This document shows, piece after piece, positions 51,328 to 59,995 of a DNA stretch of 64,000 bases. The stretch is from JADGNF01 sp964582085 (lineage in GTDB: Archaea > Thermoproteota > Bathyarchaeia > Bathyarchaeales > Bathycorpusculaceae), in contig CAZOPV010000015.1 in the NCBI GenBank assembly GCA_964582085.1, positions 35,578-99,577 on the forward strand. The letters are read 5' to 3'. Position numbers and translations under genes: made by a program. The number at the start of each line of letters is the position of its first letter. The first letter of the stretch is position 1. Below the pieces are notes generated by a model. That model was not told where the DNA came from. It searched no databases and was given only the letters and a program-made list of their open reading frames with translations.

Positions 51328-52191
51328 GTGGCCTTTGAAATCCAAGAGTTACCTGACGTTATACGCGTAATTATCTTTTTGAATCTCAGCAAAGGCAAAG
51401 TCGTACCTAAAGTTACCCTTAAACGTAATATTGACAAAGTCTGTGCCAGTCTGAGCTGCATTAGCATAAGTGAACTGGATAAAACCTTGGCAGAAATGAC
51501 CTCTGAGAAATTGATACTTGATAATGGAGACACCGTGCAGTTAACCGATCAGGGTCTAAAACTTGGGAAAGAATGGAAAAGTTTGCTTTTAAAAAAAGAC
51601 CCGATCTTTGAGGTTGTGGCTGGACTTGTTGACGGTTCCATAACTGGGCTTGTAGTCATTTTATCTGCATTCATATCATTACTGACGGGGAGTGGCGTAT
51701 TTTTATCCACAAAGACAGTGATTTTTGCCGCTTTCCTAACGTTGACAGCAGTTGCCATAACAAACTTTTCCAGCTTTTTTCTAGGAGGAATAACCGAGGA
51801 TCTTGCTGACATAATGACTCTTCGTACACTAATGAATTACAGTTTAAGCGATATACCTGACAAAAAAGAGCGAGATAAATCATTGTTGCTGGTTGAGAAG
51901 CTTTTTCTCGTTTTGGGTAAAGAAATTCGCCGTTCAAATCTCTATGCCGCCATAATCTGTAGCATAACAACTTTCCTCGCTGGAAGTATACCCATAATTG
52001 TATACCTTTCACTTCCTACACCGCTGGACATAATTTCATCTCTAAGCATAGTTACTGCAATCACCGGTATCTTTTTGGTTCGCTATCGCTCTAAAAAAAC
52101 TCGCGTTCACTGGAAAGTAACATTGGCTGAGACGCTGGCCATCGTCGCTATAGCTACAGTTGCTTCTCTGTTGTTAGGTGGCTTTGCCTAA
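51328..52191 (+). CDS. VIT1/CCC1-like transporter with N-terminal winged-helix-like domain
   Basis: The first 90 residues look like a soluble winged helix (LPDVIRVIIFLNLSKGKVV, LTDQGLKLG). The rest has about five spans in the VIT/CCC1 pattern (EVVAGLVDGSITGLVVILSAF, then SFFLGGITEDLADI, ending VASLLLGGFA). Those proteins move iron or manganese. Fusion to a DNA-binding-like domain is unusual and could mean membrane-linked regulation. Start is GTG with GGTGAG seven bases upstream. The neighbours are metal genes (cbiM and a ferritin-like gene), which supports a metal role. Confidence 0.65.
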   Translation: MAFEIQELPDVIRVIIFLNLSKGKVVPKVTLKRNIDKVCASLSCISISELDKTLAEMTSEKLILDNGDTVQLTDQGLKLGKEWKSLLLKKDPIFEVVAGLVDGSITGLVVILSAFISLLTGSGVFLSTKTVIFAAFLTLTAVAITNFSSFFLGGITEDLADIMTLRTLMNYSLSDIPDKKERDKSLLLVEKLFLVLGKEIRRSNLYAAIICSITTFLAGSIPIIVYLSLPTPLDIISSLSIVTAITGIFLVRYRSKKTRVHWKVTLAETLAIVAIATVASLLLGGFA

Positions 52192-52625
52192 AAAGCAACT
52201 TTTAGCGCAGCATATTTGTATGTCTTTTTCTCATATTTGTCCAAATAGATATTACCAGTAAATCTTTTCTAGTAACTAAAACCAACTTTAGTTGACAATT
52301 ACAAGACGTAGCCAACTTTGTTCTACTATATTTTATTCAAGTGAGTCATTTAACCTCTCTCGAATTATCTGTAAAAATTTGTTTATCAATATCCTTTTAT
52401 GGGATGCCTAAAAATATGCGCGACGTTCAAAGGGTAAAAACTTGTTTTACCAGAAAATTCATGTAGCGAATATCTCAGGAGGGTGGCAAGTTGCTTGTTA
52501 CTTGTGTGACTCCAAAAATTTGAAGAGATTCTGTTCAGTTTAGGCGTTAATATAAAATACGAAAATTGTTAAAATCTCTTTTTTGTTGGAAGATATAATA
52601 GTTGTTTATTAATTTAGAGGTCTGT
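52192..52625. other. 434-base intergenic region with a hairpin and an orphan ribosome site
   Basis: GGTAAAA (52433-52439) and TTTTACC (52445-52451) form a perfect 7-bp hairpin with a 5-base loop. A strong AGGAGGG (52477-52483) follows and precedes a TTG-led frame of ten codons (52491-52523). The next plus-strand gene lies more than 1 kb away, so the ribosome site has no obvious gene. The rest is AT-rich with no RNA gene recognised. Confidence 0.35.
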
Positions 52626-53111
52626 TTACCCGCCTGGGGCTCCATGGAACGGTACCTCTTCCCAGAGGATTTTCCACCAGTCTTCTTCAGTTATGGTTTC
52701 CGAGTGAACAATTGTTTCCAAAACCTTTTTCAGTAGCGCGTGATGCCTGTGTTCGTCAGCAAGGATGGCTTTGAGGAGGAACGCGACTTTTTTGTTTTCT
52801 ATTTTTGGCAGTTCATCTTCAAGTTTTTTGATGAGTTCCGCTTCAATTTTTATGTGTTTTTCAACTAATGCACGCTGTTCGTCTAGATTCTCTTGTGTCA
52901 GAGCTTGAGACACAGTGGTTAAAAGGGTAGCGGCTGAAGCGTAGAGTTCAGCGTGTTTCATGGAGTCTAGTGATATTCCCTTTAAAACGCCTTTAACAGG
53001 TGGGTTCTTGATGTTTTTTATTCCATTGTTAACTGATTTCACAATTTCTTTTTCTGTTAAGATCTGTTTTTTTATGAATTCAAGTAACTTTTTCTCATTT
53101 GGAGTACTCAT
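52626..53111 (-). CDS. Ferritin-like (rubrerythrin-type) diiron protein
   Basis: The 161-residue helical protein has the diiron pattern spread over four helices: EKEIVKSV (helix 1), SMKHAELYA (helix 2), HIKIEAELIKKLE (helix 3) and ADEHRHHALLKK (helix 4), with acidic residues and histidines in the expected spacing. One usual glutamate before KHAE appears as Asp-Ser. It likely binds iron or reduces peroxide in the cytoplasm. Rubredoxin-type cysteines are absent. It precedes flavodoxin and thioredoxin reductase genes, consistent with an oxidative-stress region. Confidence 0.75.
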   Translation of the reverse strand: MSTPNEKKLLEFIKKQILTEKEIVKSVNNGIKNIKNPPVKGVLKGISLDSMKHAELYASAATLLTTVSQALTQENLDEQRALVEKHIKIEAELIKKLEDELPKIENKKVAFLLKAILADEHRHHALLKKVLETIVHSETITEEDWWKILWEEVPFHGAPGG

Positions 53112-53131
53112 TTTCTTTCCTCACTTAGCAC

Positions 53132-53575
53132 TTAACTATGTTGAATAAGATTTTCGGATATTTGCTTTCCCAATGCTCTGCACTGCTCCAAAGTTTTTTG
53201 GTCAGGTGTATACTTAACCAGTAGTGCAGGTTCGGAGATTTTCATTTCAAACTTGTTTTTCATGATTTCAATGATTAACTTTGGTGCTTCTCCGCTCCAT
53301 CCGTACGATCCGAAGGCGGCTCCTAGTTTACCTTTTAGACTGATTCCTCGAGCTGCAGCTTCCTCAAAAAGCATTTTTATATCAACGGGCATATCATGGT
53401 GATACGTTGGTGCTCCCACTAAAATAGCGTCAAACTGGTTCAAATCTGTGGCTTCGACAAAATAGCTCAGTTCTACGTCTACCCTGCCTACGCTCTTGGC
53501 CCCTTCAACAACTGCTTTCGCCATCTTTTCTGTATTCCCTGTTCGACTGTAATAGAGAACCAGAATCTTGGTCAT
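53132..53575 (-). CDS. Flavodoxin
   Basis: The 148-residue protein has the FMN phosphate loop LYYSRTGNTEKMA at the start, VGAPTYHHDMP near residue 56, and FGSYGWSGEAP near residue 87. It is a small electron carrier, similar to the flavodoxin half of flavodiiron proteins. I start at ATG 53575, with AAGGT about seven bases upstream; an earlier in-frame start at 53689 adds an unlikely 38-residue extension. It diverges from trxB. Confidence 0.85.
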   Translation of the reverse strand: MTKILVLYYSRTGNTEKMAKAVVEGAKSVGRVDVELSYFVEATDLNQFDAILVGAPTYHHDMPVDIKMLFEEAAARGISLKGKLGAAFGSYGWSGEAPKLIIEIMKNKFEMKISEPALLVKYTPDQKTLEQCRALGKQISENLIQHS

Positions 53576-53721
53576 ACAAATTACCTTAACCACAACTGAA
53601 AAACTAATAACTTCAAAGAAATAAGAACTTTGTGTACAAGCTGCCTTTAGCGCAGTTGCTTTTTCTCCGAATTGTTCATAAATTCCCAAAACTTAATTTA
53701 GCTTGTCGCAAGTGAACCAGC

Positions 53722-54654
53722 ATGGAAAAATGGGATCTCATAATAATTGGGGCAGGCGCTGCGGGTTTAGCTGCTGGAATTTATGGTTCTAGAAGCGGGT
53801 TGAAAACTTTGCTTCTAGAAGAGAAGTTAGCTGGGGGGGCAACCGCTGACGCTCCCATAGTGGAGAATTACCCTGGTTTTATGCAGATAAGTGGAGCTGA
53901 GCTTGCTGAGAAGATGCTTTCTCACTGCAAAAAAACAGGCGTAGTCATCCGTGATTTGGAGGCGGTGACAGCTCTAGTTCTCAACGGTGAACTGAAAAAA
54001 GTGAAAACTTCACTGACCGAATATGAAGCAACCGCAGTTATAATTGCAACAGGAGCGCATTACCGCGAGATAGGTGTGAAAGGTGAAAAAGAGTTCCGTG
54101 GCAGAGGCGTTAGTTATTGTGGTGTCTGTGATGGTCCATTTTTTAAAGGTAAAAAAGTTATGGTGGTCGGCGGCGGAAATACTGCTTGTGCAACAACTTT
54201 GTATCTTTCGAATCTAGCTGATGAAGTGTTCGTTGTCCATCGTAGAGACGCTTTCCGGGCTGAAGAGGCGCTTGTGAGAGATTTAGCTTCTAAGGGTAAT
54301 GTAAAGATTTTTTGGAACTTGGAAATTCAGGAAATAAAAGGCGATAAAACCGTCAAAAACGTCCTCCTCCGTCATGTCCAAACGGCTGAGACTCGTGAGG
54401 TGGCCGTTGACGGCGTTTTTGTTCAGATAGGCGAATACGCCAACAGTAAACTCGCTAAAGAAGCCGGGGTTGAATTGGATGAGGAGGCTCGAATAAAAAT
54501 TGACATTCGCCAACGTACAAACGTGGCTGGTGTCTATGCAGCTGGTGACGTGACAAATCATCCTGTAAAGCAGATAGGAGTAGCGGTGGGTCAAGGTATA
54601 ACTGCGGCGCTGGAAGCCTATGCGTATATCAAACGCCCATATTATAGGAAATAA
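53722..54654 (+). CDS. trxB: Thioredoxin reductase
   Basis: The 310-residue flavoprotein has the N-terminal FAD motif IIGAGAAGLAAGIYGSRSG, the redox pair in SYCGVCDGPFF (C-G-V-C, about residue 132), the second nucleotide motif VVGGGNTACATTLYL near residue 152, and the YAAGDVTNHPVKQI FAD tail near residue 272. It passes electrons to thioredoxin-like proteins, possibly the PDO at 24.2 kb. The residues after GGGNTA lack a clear NADPH phosphate-binding set, so the electron donor is uncertain. Confidence 0.93.
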   Translation: MEKWDLIIIGAGAAGLAAGIYGSRSGLKTLLLEEKLAGGATADAPIVENYPGFMQISGAELAEKMLSHCKKTGVVIRDLEAVTALVLNGELKKVKTSLTEYEATAVIIATGAHYREIGVKGEKEFRGRGVSYCGVCDGPFFKGKKVMVVGGGNTACATTLYLSNLADEVFVVHRRDAFRAEEALVRDLASKGNVKIFWNLEIQEIKGDKTVKNVLLRHVQTAETREVAVDGVFVQIGEYANSKLAKEAGVELDEEARIKIDIRQRTNVAGVYAAGDVTNHPVKQIGVAVGQGITAALEAYAYIKRPYYRK

Positions 54655-54755
54655 AGGGAAAACGTTATATCACCCAAAATGCCTTTTCATGCTTCCATAA
54701 GAATAGCTTGGCTTGCTTACGGCGTTAAAACCGGAAAATAAGCGAGGTCACTTAA

Positions 54756-55982
54756 ATGGGTGAAAAGTGTCTCACAGCAGTAAAAATTAATCAAGACCTG
54801 TGTAGCCGTTGTTCAATTTGTTATTCTATCTGCCCTTTTGAAGCCATAACTCGTGACGCTGAATGCAAAGTTGAGATTGACATTCAGAAGTGTCAGGTCT
54901 GTGGCATTTGCTACAGTGCTTGTCCAGCTTCCGCGATAGAAATATCCTACTACAAAGACGATAATTTGTTGGAGTATGTGACTTCCGCGAGGAAAACTTC
55001 AAAAGCTGACACATTAGTTATGATGTGTAGAGGAAACTCGCCATCTAACTATGAAATCGAAGACATCCTTGCCGAACAAGGGTTGAAAGTTGACAAGTAT
55101 ATCCCAATGAGGTTACCCTGTGCGGGTAGAGTCTCCACCGACTTCATTTTTAGTGTCCTCAATTCAGGCGTGAAAAATATTGTGTCGGTGCAATGTGAAG
55201 ATGCCTTCTGTCGCATGAAAGAGGGCACCAAAATTAACACACGACGTTTTCTCTTGAGCAAAAACGTTCTCAAACAGTTGGGTTATGACGAAGACGCCCT
55301 GAAAGTTGTAAAATTCTCCAGAAAAGCGGTGTGGTACAATGAAGAATGCGTTGGCTGTGACAAATGTGTTTTTATCTGTCCCTACGACGCAATCAAGGTT
55401 GGCTCTTTCTCTTCACCTATGGTGGTTGAAGAAAAATGTGTGGGCTGTGGTGCCTGTCAACTCGTTTGTCCACATAATGCCATAATGGTGAAAGGCTACG
55501 AATTCGAAGAAATTTTGAAACGCTACGGCGAAGCAGCAACAAAACTTAAAGCTCAAAAGAAAGCCCCTGCTATTTTGCTGTTTAGTTGTCAGTGGGCTGA
55601 GTATTCAGGTCTAGATAACCCTGACAGTGTCCTCAAAGGTAAGAACGCAATGGTCATTGAGGTTCCCTGTTTTAAGGGGCTGGATCCTGTACATGTGGTT
55701 AACGCTTTGAAATGTGGCTTCGACGGCGTTATGGGCATTGTATGCTCAGCTGATGACTGCAAGCTCCAGCAAGGACGAGACACAGCTGAACGCAACTTAG
55801 GCGTATTGAAAGACGTGTTGAAGAAGCTGAATCTGATTGATCGCTTCGAAATGGTGGAGTTGTCGCCAAGATGTGAGGGTGAACTTGCACCAAAATTCGA
55901 AGCTTTCTACAATAAAATTGCGGTTATGCCACAATGTACCCCAATTCTCAAAGTGGAGGCGAAAGGAAAACGTACAAAATAA
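54756..55982 (+). CDS. Tandem ferredoxin-MvhD-like iron-sulfur protein
   Basis: The 408-residue protein is two copies of one unit. Unit 1 has two [4Fe-4S] motifs (CSRCSICYSICP, residues 16-27; CQVCGICYSACP, residues 46-57) and an MvhD-like domain with MMCRGN, LPCAGRV and VQCEDAFC. Unit 2 has CVGCDKCVFICP and CVGCGACQLVCP (about residues 198-240) and a second MvhD-like domain (LFSCQWAEYSG, VPCFKGLDP, VCSADDCKLQQG). MvhD normally links hydrogenase to heterodisulfide reductase. The gene overlaps the NfnA-type gene downstream, so it probably feeds electrons into that flavoprotein pair. Confidence 0.8.
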   Translation: MGEKCLTAVKINQDLCSRCSICYSICPFEAITRDAECKVEIDIQKCQVCGICYSACPASAIEISYYKDDNLLEYVTSARKTSKADTLVMMCRGNSPSNYEIEDILAEQGLKVDKYIPMRLPCAGRVSTDFIFSVLNSGVKNIVSVQCEDAFCRMKEGTKINTRRFLLSKNVLKQLGYDEDALKVVKFSRKAVWYNEECVGCDKCVFICPYDAIKVGSFSSPMVVEEKCVGCGACQLVCPHNAIMVKGYEFEEILKRYGEAATKLKAQKKAPAILLFSCQWAEYSGLDNPDSVLKGKNAMVIEVPCFKGLDPVHVVNALKCGFDGVMGIVCSADDCKLQQGRDTAERNLGVLKDVLKKLNLIDRFEMVELSPRCEGELAPKFEAFYNKIAVMPQCTPILKVEAKGKRTK

Positions 55983-56815
55983 TCTCTAAGAAAAAACTTG
56001 CCCACAAAGAAACCCTGTTTGAAGTTGAAGCTCCTGATATTGCTGCTAAAGCTCAACCTGGTCAATTCTTAATCGTGGTTCCTCACTCTAAGGGTGAGCG
56101 TATCCCTTTGACGATATGCGGTTATGACCGCAAGAAGGGCACGGTTTCTTTTGCTTTTCACGAGGTCGGAAAAACAACCAAAGAGTTAGCCTGCTTTAAC
56201 GAGGGAGACTGTCTGCTTAACGTAACGGGTCCTTTGGGTAATCCTTCCGAAATCAAGAAGTTCGGCAAGGTTCTATGCGTCGGTGGAAGCATCATGATTG
56301 CTCCAATGTTGTTGCAGGTAAAAGCTCTCAAAGAAGCAGGCAACAAGGTGACCACGGTTTTAGGTTGCCGCTCCAAAGAGTTCTTGTTTATGCAGAAAGA
56401 AGCTGAAGCCCTCAGCGACATAGTTTACATAGCTTCTGATGATGGCACCATAGGTTACAAAGGTCTTGATTTCTTGAAGGATTTGCTGAAGAAGGAAAAG
56501 TTTGACCGTTGTGTTGTCTTAGGTCCTGTTGTGATGATGCGAGATGTTAGTGAAATAACTAAACCTTACAAGATTCCTACAATTGTCACTTTGACGCCCA
56601 TCATGATTGACGGTATGGGTATGTGTGGTGTCTGCCGTGTTACTGTTGGTGGCAAAATGCAGTTCGGTTGTGTCGATGGTCCAGAGTTTGATGGTCATCA
56701 AACAGACTTTGAGGAGTTAATTCGGCGGCAACGCACGATGCTCCCTGAAGAAAGAGTAGGTTCTTTATTGTGGGAAACAAGTGGAGGTTGCAAATGTGGC
56801 AGAAACAAAGCCTAA
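55934..56815 (+). CDS. FAD/NAD-binding reductase subunit, NfnA/SudB/PyrK-like
   Basis: The 293-residue protein has the ferredoxin-NADP reductase fold: the FAD part (AQPGQFLIVVPHSKGERIPLTI split over two motifs), the pyridine nucleotide part, and the C-terminal [2Fe-2S] site with MCGVCRVTVGGKMQFGCVDGP. It pairs with the next gene like NfnA with NfnB, giving an electron-bifurcating NADH/ferredoxin:NADP oxidoreductase or sulfide dehydrogenase. The start is uncertain: ATG 55934 has no ribosome site, while GGAGG (55955-55959) points to an ACG at 55970 that gives the usual YKI start. It overlaps its neighbours on both sides. Confidence 0.85.
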   Translation: MYPNSQSGGERKTYKIISKKKLAHKETLFEVEAPDIAAKAQPGQFLIVVPHSKGERIPLTICGYDRKKGTVSFAFHEVGKTTKELACFNEGDCLLNVTGPLGNPSEIKKFGKVLCVGGSIMIAPMLLQVKALKEAGNKVTTVLGCRSKEFLFMQKEAEALSDIVYIASDDGTIGYKGLDFLKDLLKKEKFDRCVVLGPVVMMRDVSEITKPYKIPTIVTLTPIMIDGMGMCGVCRVTVGGKMQFGCVDGPEFDGHQTDFEELIRRQRTMLPEERVGSLLWETSGGCKCGRNKA

Positions 56816-58205
56816 ACCTAAGTTAAACAAAAAAGCTGTAGAGATGAATAAACAAGAGCCTAAAGTCCGTGCTAAAAACTTTAACGAAGTTGCTTTAGGC
56901 TACACCGAAGAGCAAGCTCAAGAAGAAGCCAGTCGTTGTTTACAGTGTCCTAAACCTCAGTGTGTAACTGGGTGTCCTGTGGAGGTTCCGATTCCTCAAT
57001 TCATTAAATGTATACGCGAAAAGAAGTATGCTGAGGGCATAGCTGTAATCAAGTCTAAAAATGCTTTGCCTGCGGTCTGCGGTCGTGTTTGTCCACAAGA
57101 GACTCAGTGCCAAAGCAAATGTGTTATAGGCAAAATGGGTGATCCAGTTAGCATTGGGCGCCTCGAACGTTTCCTGGCAGACTGGGAACGCGATCACGGA
57201 TTCCAGCTTCCACCTAAAGCTAAGCCTACAGGCAAGAAAGTGGCCATAGTAGGTGCAGGTCCTGCAGGATTAACCGCGGCAGCTGACTTAGTAAAGCTTG
57301 GTCACGAAGTCACAATATTTGAAGCACTCCATGTTGGGGGTGGAGTACTTTCTTACGGTATTCCTGAGTTCCGTTTACCCAAAGCTATCGTCCAAAATGA
57401 AGTTGAGTACGTCCAGAAATTAGGTGTTGAATTAAGGTTAGGAAACTTGATCGGCAGAACTCACACAATCCCTGAGTTGATGAAGAACGGTTACGACGCT
57501 GTGTTCATTGGTAGCGGTGCAGGCTTGCCACAGTTTACAGGTTGCCCCGGTGAAAACCTAGGTGGCATTTACTCTGCCAATGAGTTTCTCATACGTGTTA
57601 ATCTTATGAAATCTTATGCTTTCCCAGAGTACGATACTCCAATACGCATTGGCAAGCATGTAGTTGTCATAGGTGGCGGTAACGTAGCTATGGACTGTGC
57701 ACGTTGCTCTATGCGTTTAGGCGCAGAAGTATGTTTGCTCTACAGACGGTCGCGCGACGAATTACCAGCCCGCCACGAAGAAATCGAAAACGCTGAAGAA
57801 GAAGGCTTAGTCTGCAAGTTTCTCGCTGCTCCTGTGGAGTTCTACGGCGACGAAAAAGGCTGGGTTAAAAGTATGAAGTGTATCTGCATGGAGCTTGGCG
57901 CGCCAGACGAAAAAGGCAGACGCAGCGTCAAACCAATTCCTGGATCAGAATTTACCATGGATGTCGACACGGTAATAATTGCCATTGGGCAGACACCAAA
58001 CCCGATTATACAGCGTACAACAGAAGGATTAGAAAGTAACCCCAAGCATGGAACCATTAATGTGAACGAAGTTGGCAAAACCAGTCTTGAGGGTGTCTAT
58101 GCGGGTGGAGATGTTGCCACAGGTGCAGCCACAGTAATCAGCGCCATGGGTGCAGGTAAACGTGCAGCTAAAGCTATGCATGAATATCTCATGAGCAAGA
58201 AGTAA
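56796..58205 (+). CDS. NADPH-dependent glutamate synthase beta-like subunit, NfnB/SudA-like
   Basis: From GTG 56796 the protein is 469 residues. It has the N-terminal cysteine-rich [4Fe-4S] domain (CLQCPKPQCVTGCP near residue 48, CGRVCPQETQCQSKC near residue 93), the FAD motif VAIVGAGPAGLTAA near residue 149, a second motif VVVIGGGNVAMDCARC near residue 290, and the C-terminal YAGGDVATGAATV. The start is set by GGAGG (56783-56787), eight bases upstream. It forms the FAD/[4Fe-4S] half of NfnAB. No glutamate synthase large subunit is adjacent, so NfnB is the better name. Confidence 0.88.
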   Translation: MAETKPKPKLNKKAVEMNKQEPKVRAKNFNEVALGYTEEQAQEEASRCLQCPKPQCVTGCPVEVPIPQFIKCIREKKYAEGIAVIKSKNALPAVCGRVCPQETQCQSKCVIGKMGDPVSIGRLERFLADWERDHGFQLPPKAKPTGKKVAIVGAGPAGLTAAADLVKLGHEVTIFEALHVGGGVLSYGIPEFRLPKAIVQNEVEYVQKLGVELRLGNLIGRTHTIPELMKNGYDAVFIGSGAGLPQFTGCPGENLGGIYSANEFLIRVNLMKSYAFPEYDTPIRIGKHVVVIGGGNVAMDCARCSMRLGAEVCLLYRRSRDELPARHEEIENAEEEGLVCKFLAAPVEFYGDEKGWVKSMKCICMELGAPDEKGRRSVKPIPGSEFTMDVDTVIIAIGQTPNPIIQRTTEGLESNPKHGTINVNEVGKTSLEGVYAGGDVATGAATVISAMGAGKRAAKAMHEYLMSKK

Positions 58206-58309
58206 CCTTTCTTGTTTTCTTTTTTCATATATCTGCTTCTGAAACAGAGAACCTTTCTGAAAGTTTGTACTTCCTACCGCTCCATTTTTACTGAAAGGTG
58301 AGTTATGTT

Positions 58310-59935
58310 ATGCAAGAGAGACCATGGTTTAATAACTGGCCAGCTGACGTACCAAAAAGCCTAGCTTACCCCCAGGTTCCTCTACATACTCTTCTGTCAG
58401 AGGCTGCAAAGAAATATCCGAACCAGACTGCTATTGCCTTTCAAGACAGCGAGTTGAGTTATGTTCAGTTAGAATCGCTGTCAGACAGTTTTGCTGTTGC
58501 TCTCAAAGGGTTAGAGGTTAAGAAAGGCGATTGTGTTGCAGTTTTTTTGCCCAACATTCCTCAGTTCGTAATTGCCTATTATGGTGCGTTAAAAGCTGGT
58601 GCTGTTCTGACCGCCCTCAGTCCACTTCACAAAGAACGCGAAGTGGAACATCAGCTGGCAGATTCTGAAGCCCAGACTATAGTTGTTTTAGACTCTTTAT
58701 ACCCCATGGTTGAGTTAGTTCGGCATAAAACAAAAATCCAGAATATTATAGTCGCAGGATTGGAGGAGCATGCCATTCAAACATCAATGGCTGGTGGGGC
58801 GGAACATAAATCTGATGTTTATTCCTTCCAAGAACTCATCAGACGAAACTTAGATGTAAAACCGCCATCTATAGCCATAGATCCAGATGAAGATTTAGCG
58901 GCGCTGCAGTATACAGGGGGTACCACGGGTACAGCTAAAGCTGCTATGCTTACCCACAGCAACCTTGTCGCCAACGCTACCGCTTTCGCATCGTGGATAA
59001 AAGGAACTGTAAACGATGTTTTTTTGGTTGCCTTGCCGTTGTTCCACATCTACGGTATGACAACCAGTTTAAACGTGCCCGTTAGTTTAGCAGCCAAAAT
59101 GGTGTTGCTTCCAAAGTTTGATCCCGTAAAAGTTTTGCAAGCTATTGAACGGCACCGAGTCACAGTTTACTGCGGTTCTCCAACAATGTACTCTATTCTT
59201 TTGGCTAACCCTGAGCTTAACAAATATGACTTAACCTCTATCCGTGTTTGCATCTCAGGTGCTTCGCCGCTTCCACCGCAAGTGCAGAAAAAATTCATGG
59301 CTGTAACAGGAGGTTTACTGTTGGAAGGCTATGGCTTAACTGAAGCCTCGCCTGTAACCCACTGCAACCCCGTGGACAAAACAATGCGAACCGTCAAGGT
59401 TGGCTCCATTGGCTTACCAATTCTTGGCACCGACGCCAAAATTGTGGATTTAGAAACAGGCATCAAATTGCTCAAGCCCAACGAGATAGGTGAGCTTGCA
59501 GTTAAAGGTCCACAGATTATGAAGGGTTACTGGCTTAAACCCGACGAAACCGCCTCGGTTCTGCGTGATGGTTGGCTCCTCACAGGTGATATAGCTAAAA
59601 TGGATGAAGAAGGTTACTTCTACATCACAGACCGCAAAAAAGACCTCATTAAATACAAAGACTACAGTGTTTACCCACGTGAACTTGAAGATGTGTTATA
59701 TGAGCATCCTGCTGTGAAATTGTGTGCAGTAGTAGGTAAAACTGTACCTGACGTGGGGGAGATTCCTAAAGCCTTCGTGGTGCTCAAAGAGGGGGCAGAG
59801 ATATCAGCAAGGGAGATTGTGGAGTTTGTAAATGGGAAAGTAGCGCCCTACAAAGCCATACGGGAAATCGAAATCCGAAAAGAGCTTCCCCTTGGTTCGG
59901 CGGGGAAAGTCTTAAGGCGTATTCTGCGTTCTTAA
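58310..59935 (+). CDS. AMP-forming acyl-CoA synthetase
   Basis: The 541-residue adenylate-forming enzyme has the P-loop-like YTGGTTGTAKAAMLTH near residue 205, GYGLTEASPVTH near residue 342, the YITDRKKDLIKYKDYSVYPRELED region (hinge and adenylation motif, read in two parts) near residue 441, and the catalytic lysine in LPLGSAGKVLRR at the end. It activates a carboxylic acid with ATP and CoA. The chain length cannot be read. ATG 58310 has AAGGTG upstream; a GTG four codons earlier overlaps that site. Confidence 0.88.
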   Translation: MQERPWFNNWPADVPKSLAYPQVPLHTLLSEAAKKYPNQTAIAFQDSELSYVQLESLSDSFAVALKGLEVKKGDCVAVFLPNIPQFVIAYYGALKAGAVLTALSPLHKEREVEHQLADSEAQTIVVLDSLYPMVELVRHKTKIQNIIVAGLEEHAIQTSMAGGAEHKSDVYSFQELIRRNLDVKPPSIAIDPDEDLAALQYTGGTTGTAKAAMLTHSNLVANATAFASWIKGTVNDVFLVALPLFHIYGMTTSLNVPVSLAAKMVLLPKFDPVKVLQAIERHRVTVYCGSPTMYSILLANPELNKYDLTSIRVCISGASPLPPQVQKKFMAVTGGLLLEGYGLTEASPVTHCNPVDKTMRTVKVGSIGLPILGTDAKIVDLETGIKLLKPNEIGELAVKGPQIMKGYWLKPDETASVLRDGWLLTGDIAKMDEEGYFYITDRKKDLIKYKDYSVYPRELEDVLYEHPAVKLCAVVGKTVPDVGEIPKAFVVLKEGAEISAREIVEFVNGKVAPYKAIREIEIRKELPLGSAGKVLRRILRS

Positions 59936-59995
59936 ATGTAGTGGTCACAAGCTATATGAGTTCTCTTTTCCTAAACTAGGCCAGAGTGTCTCGAT

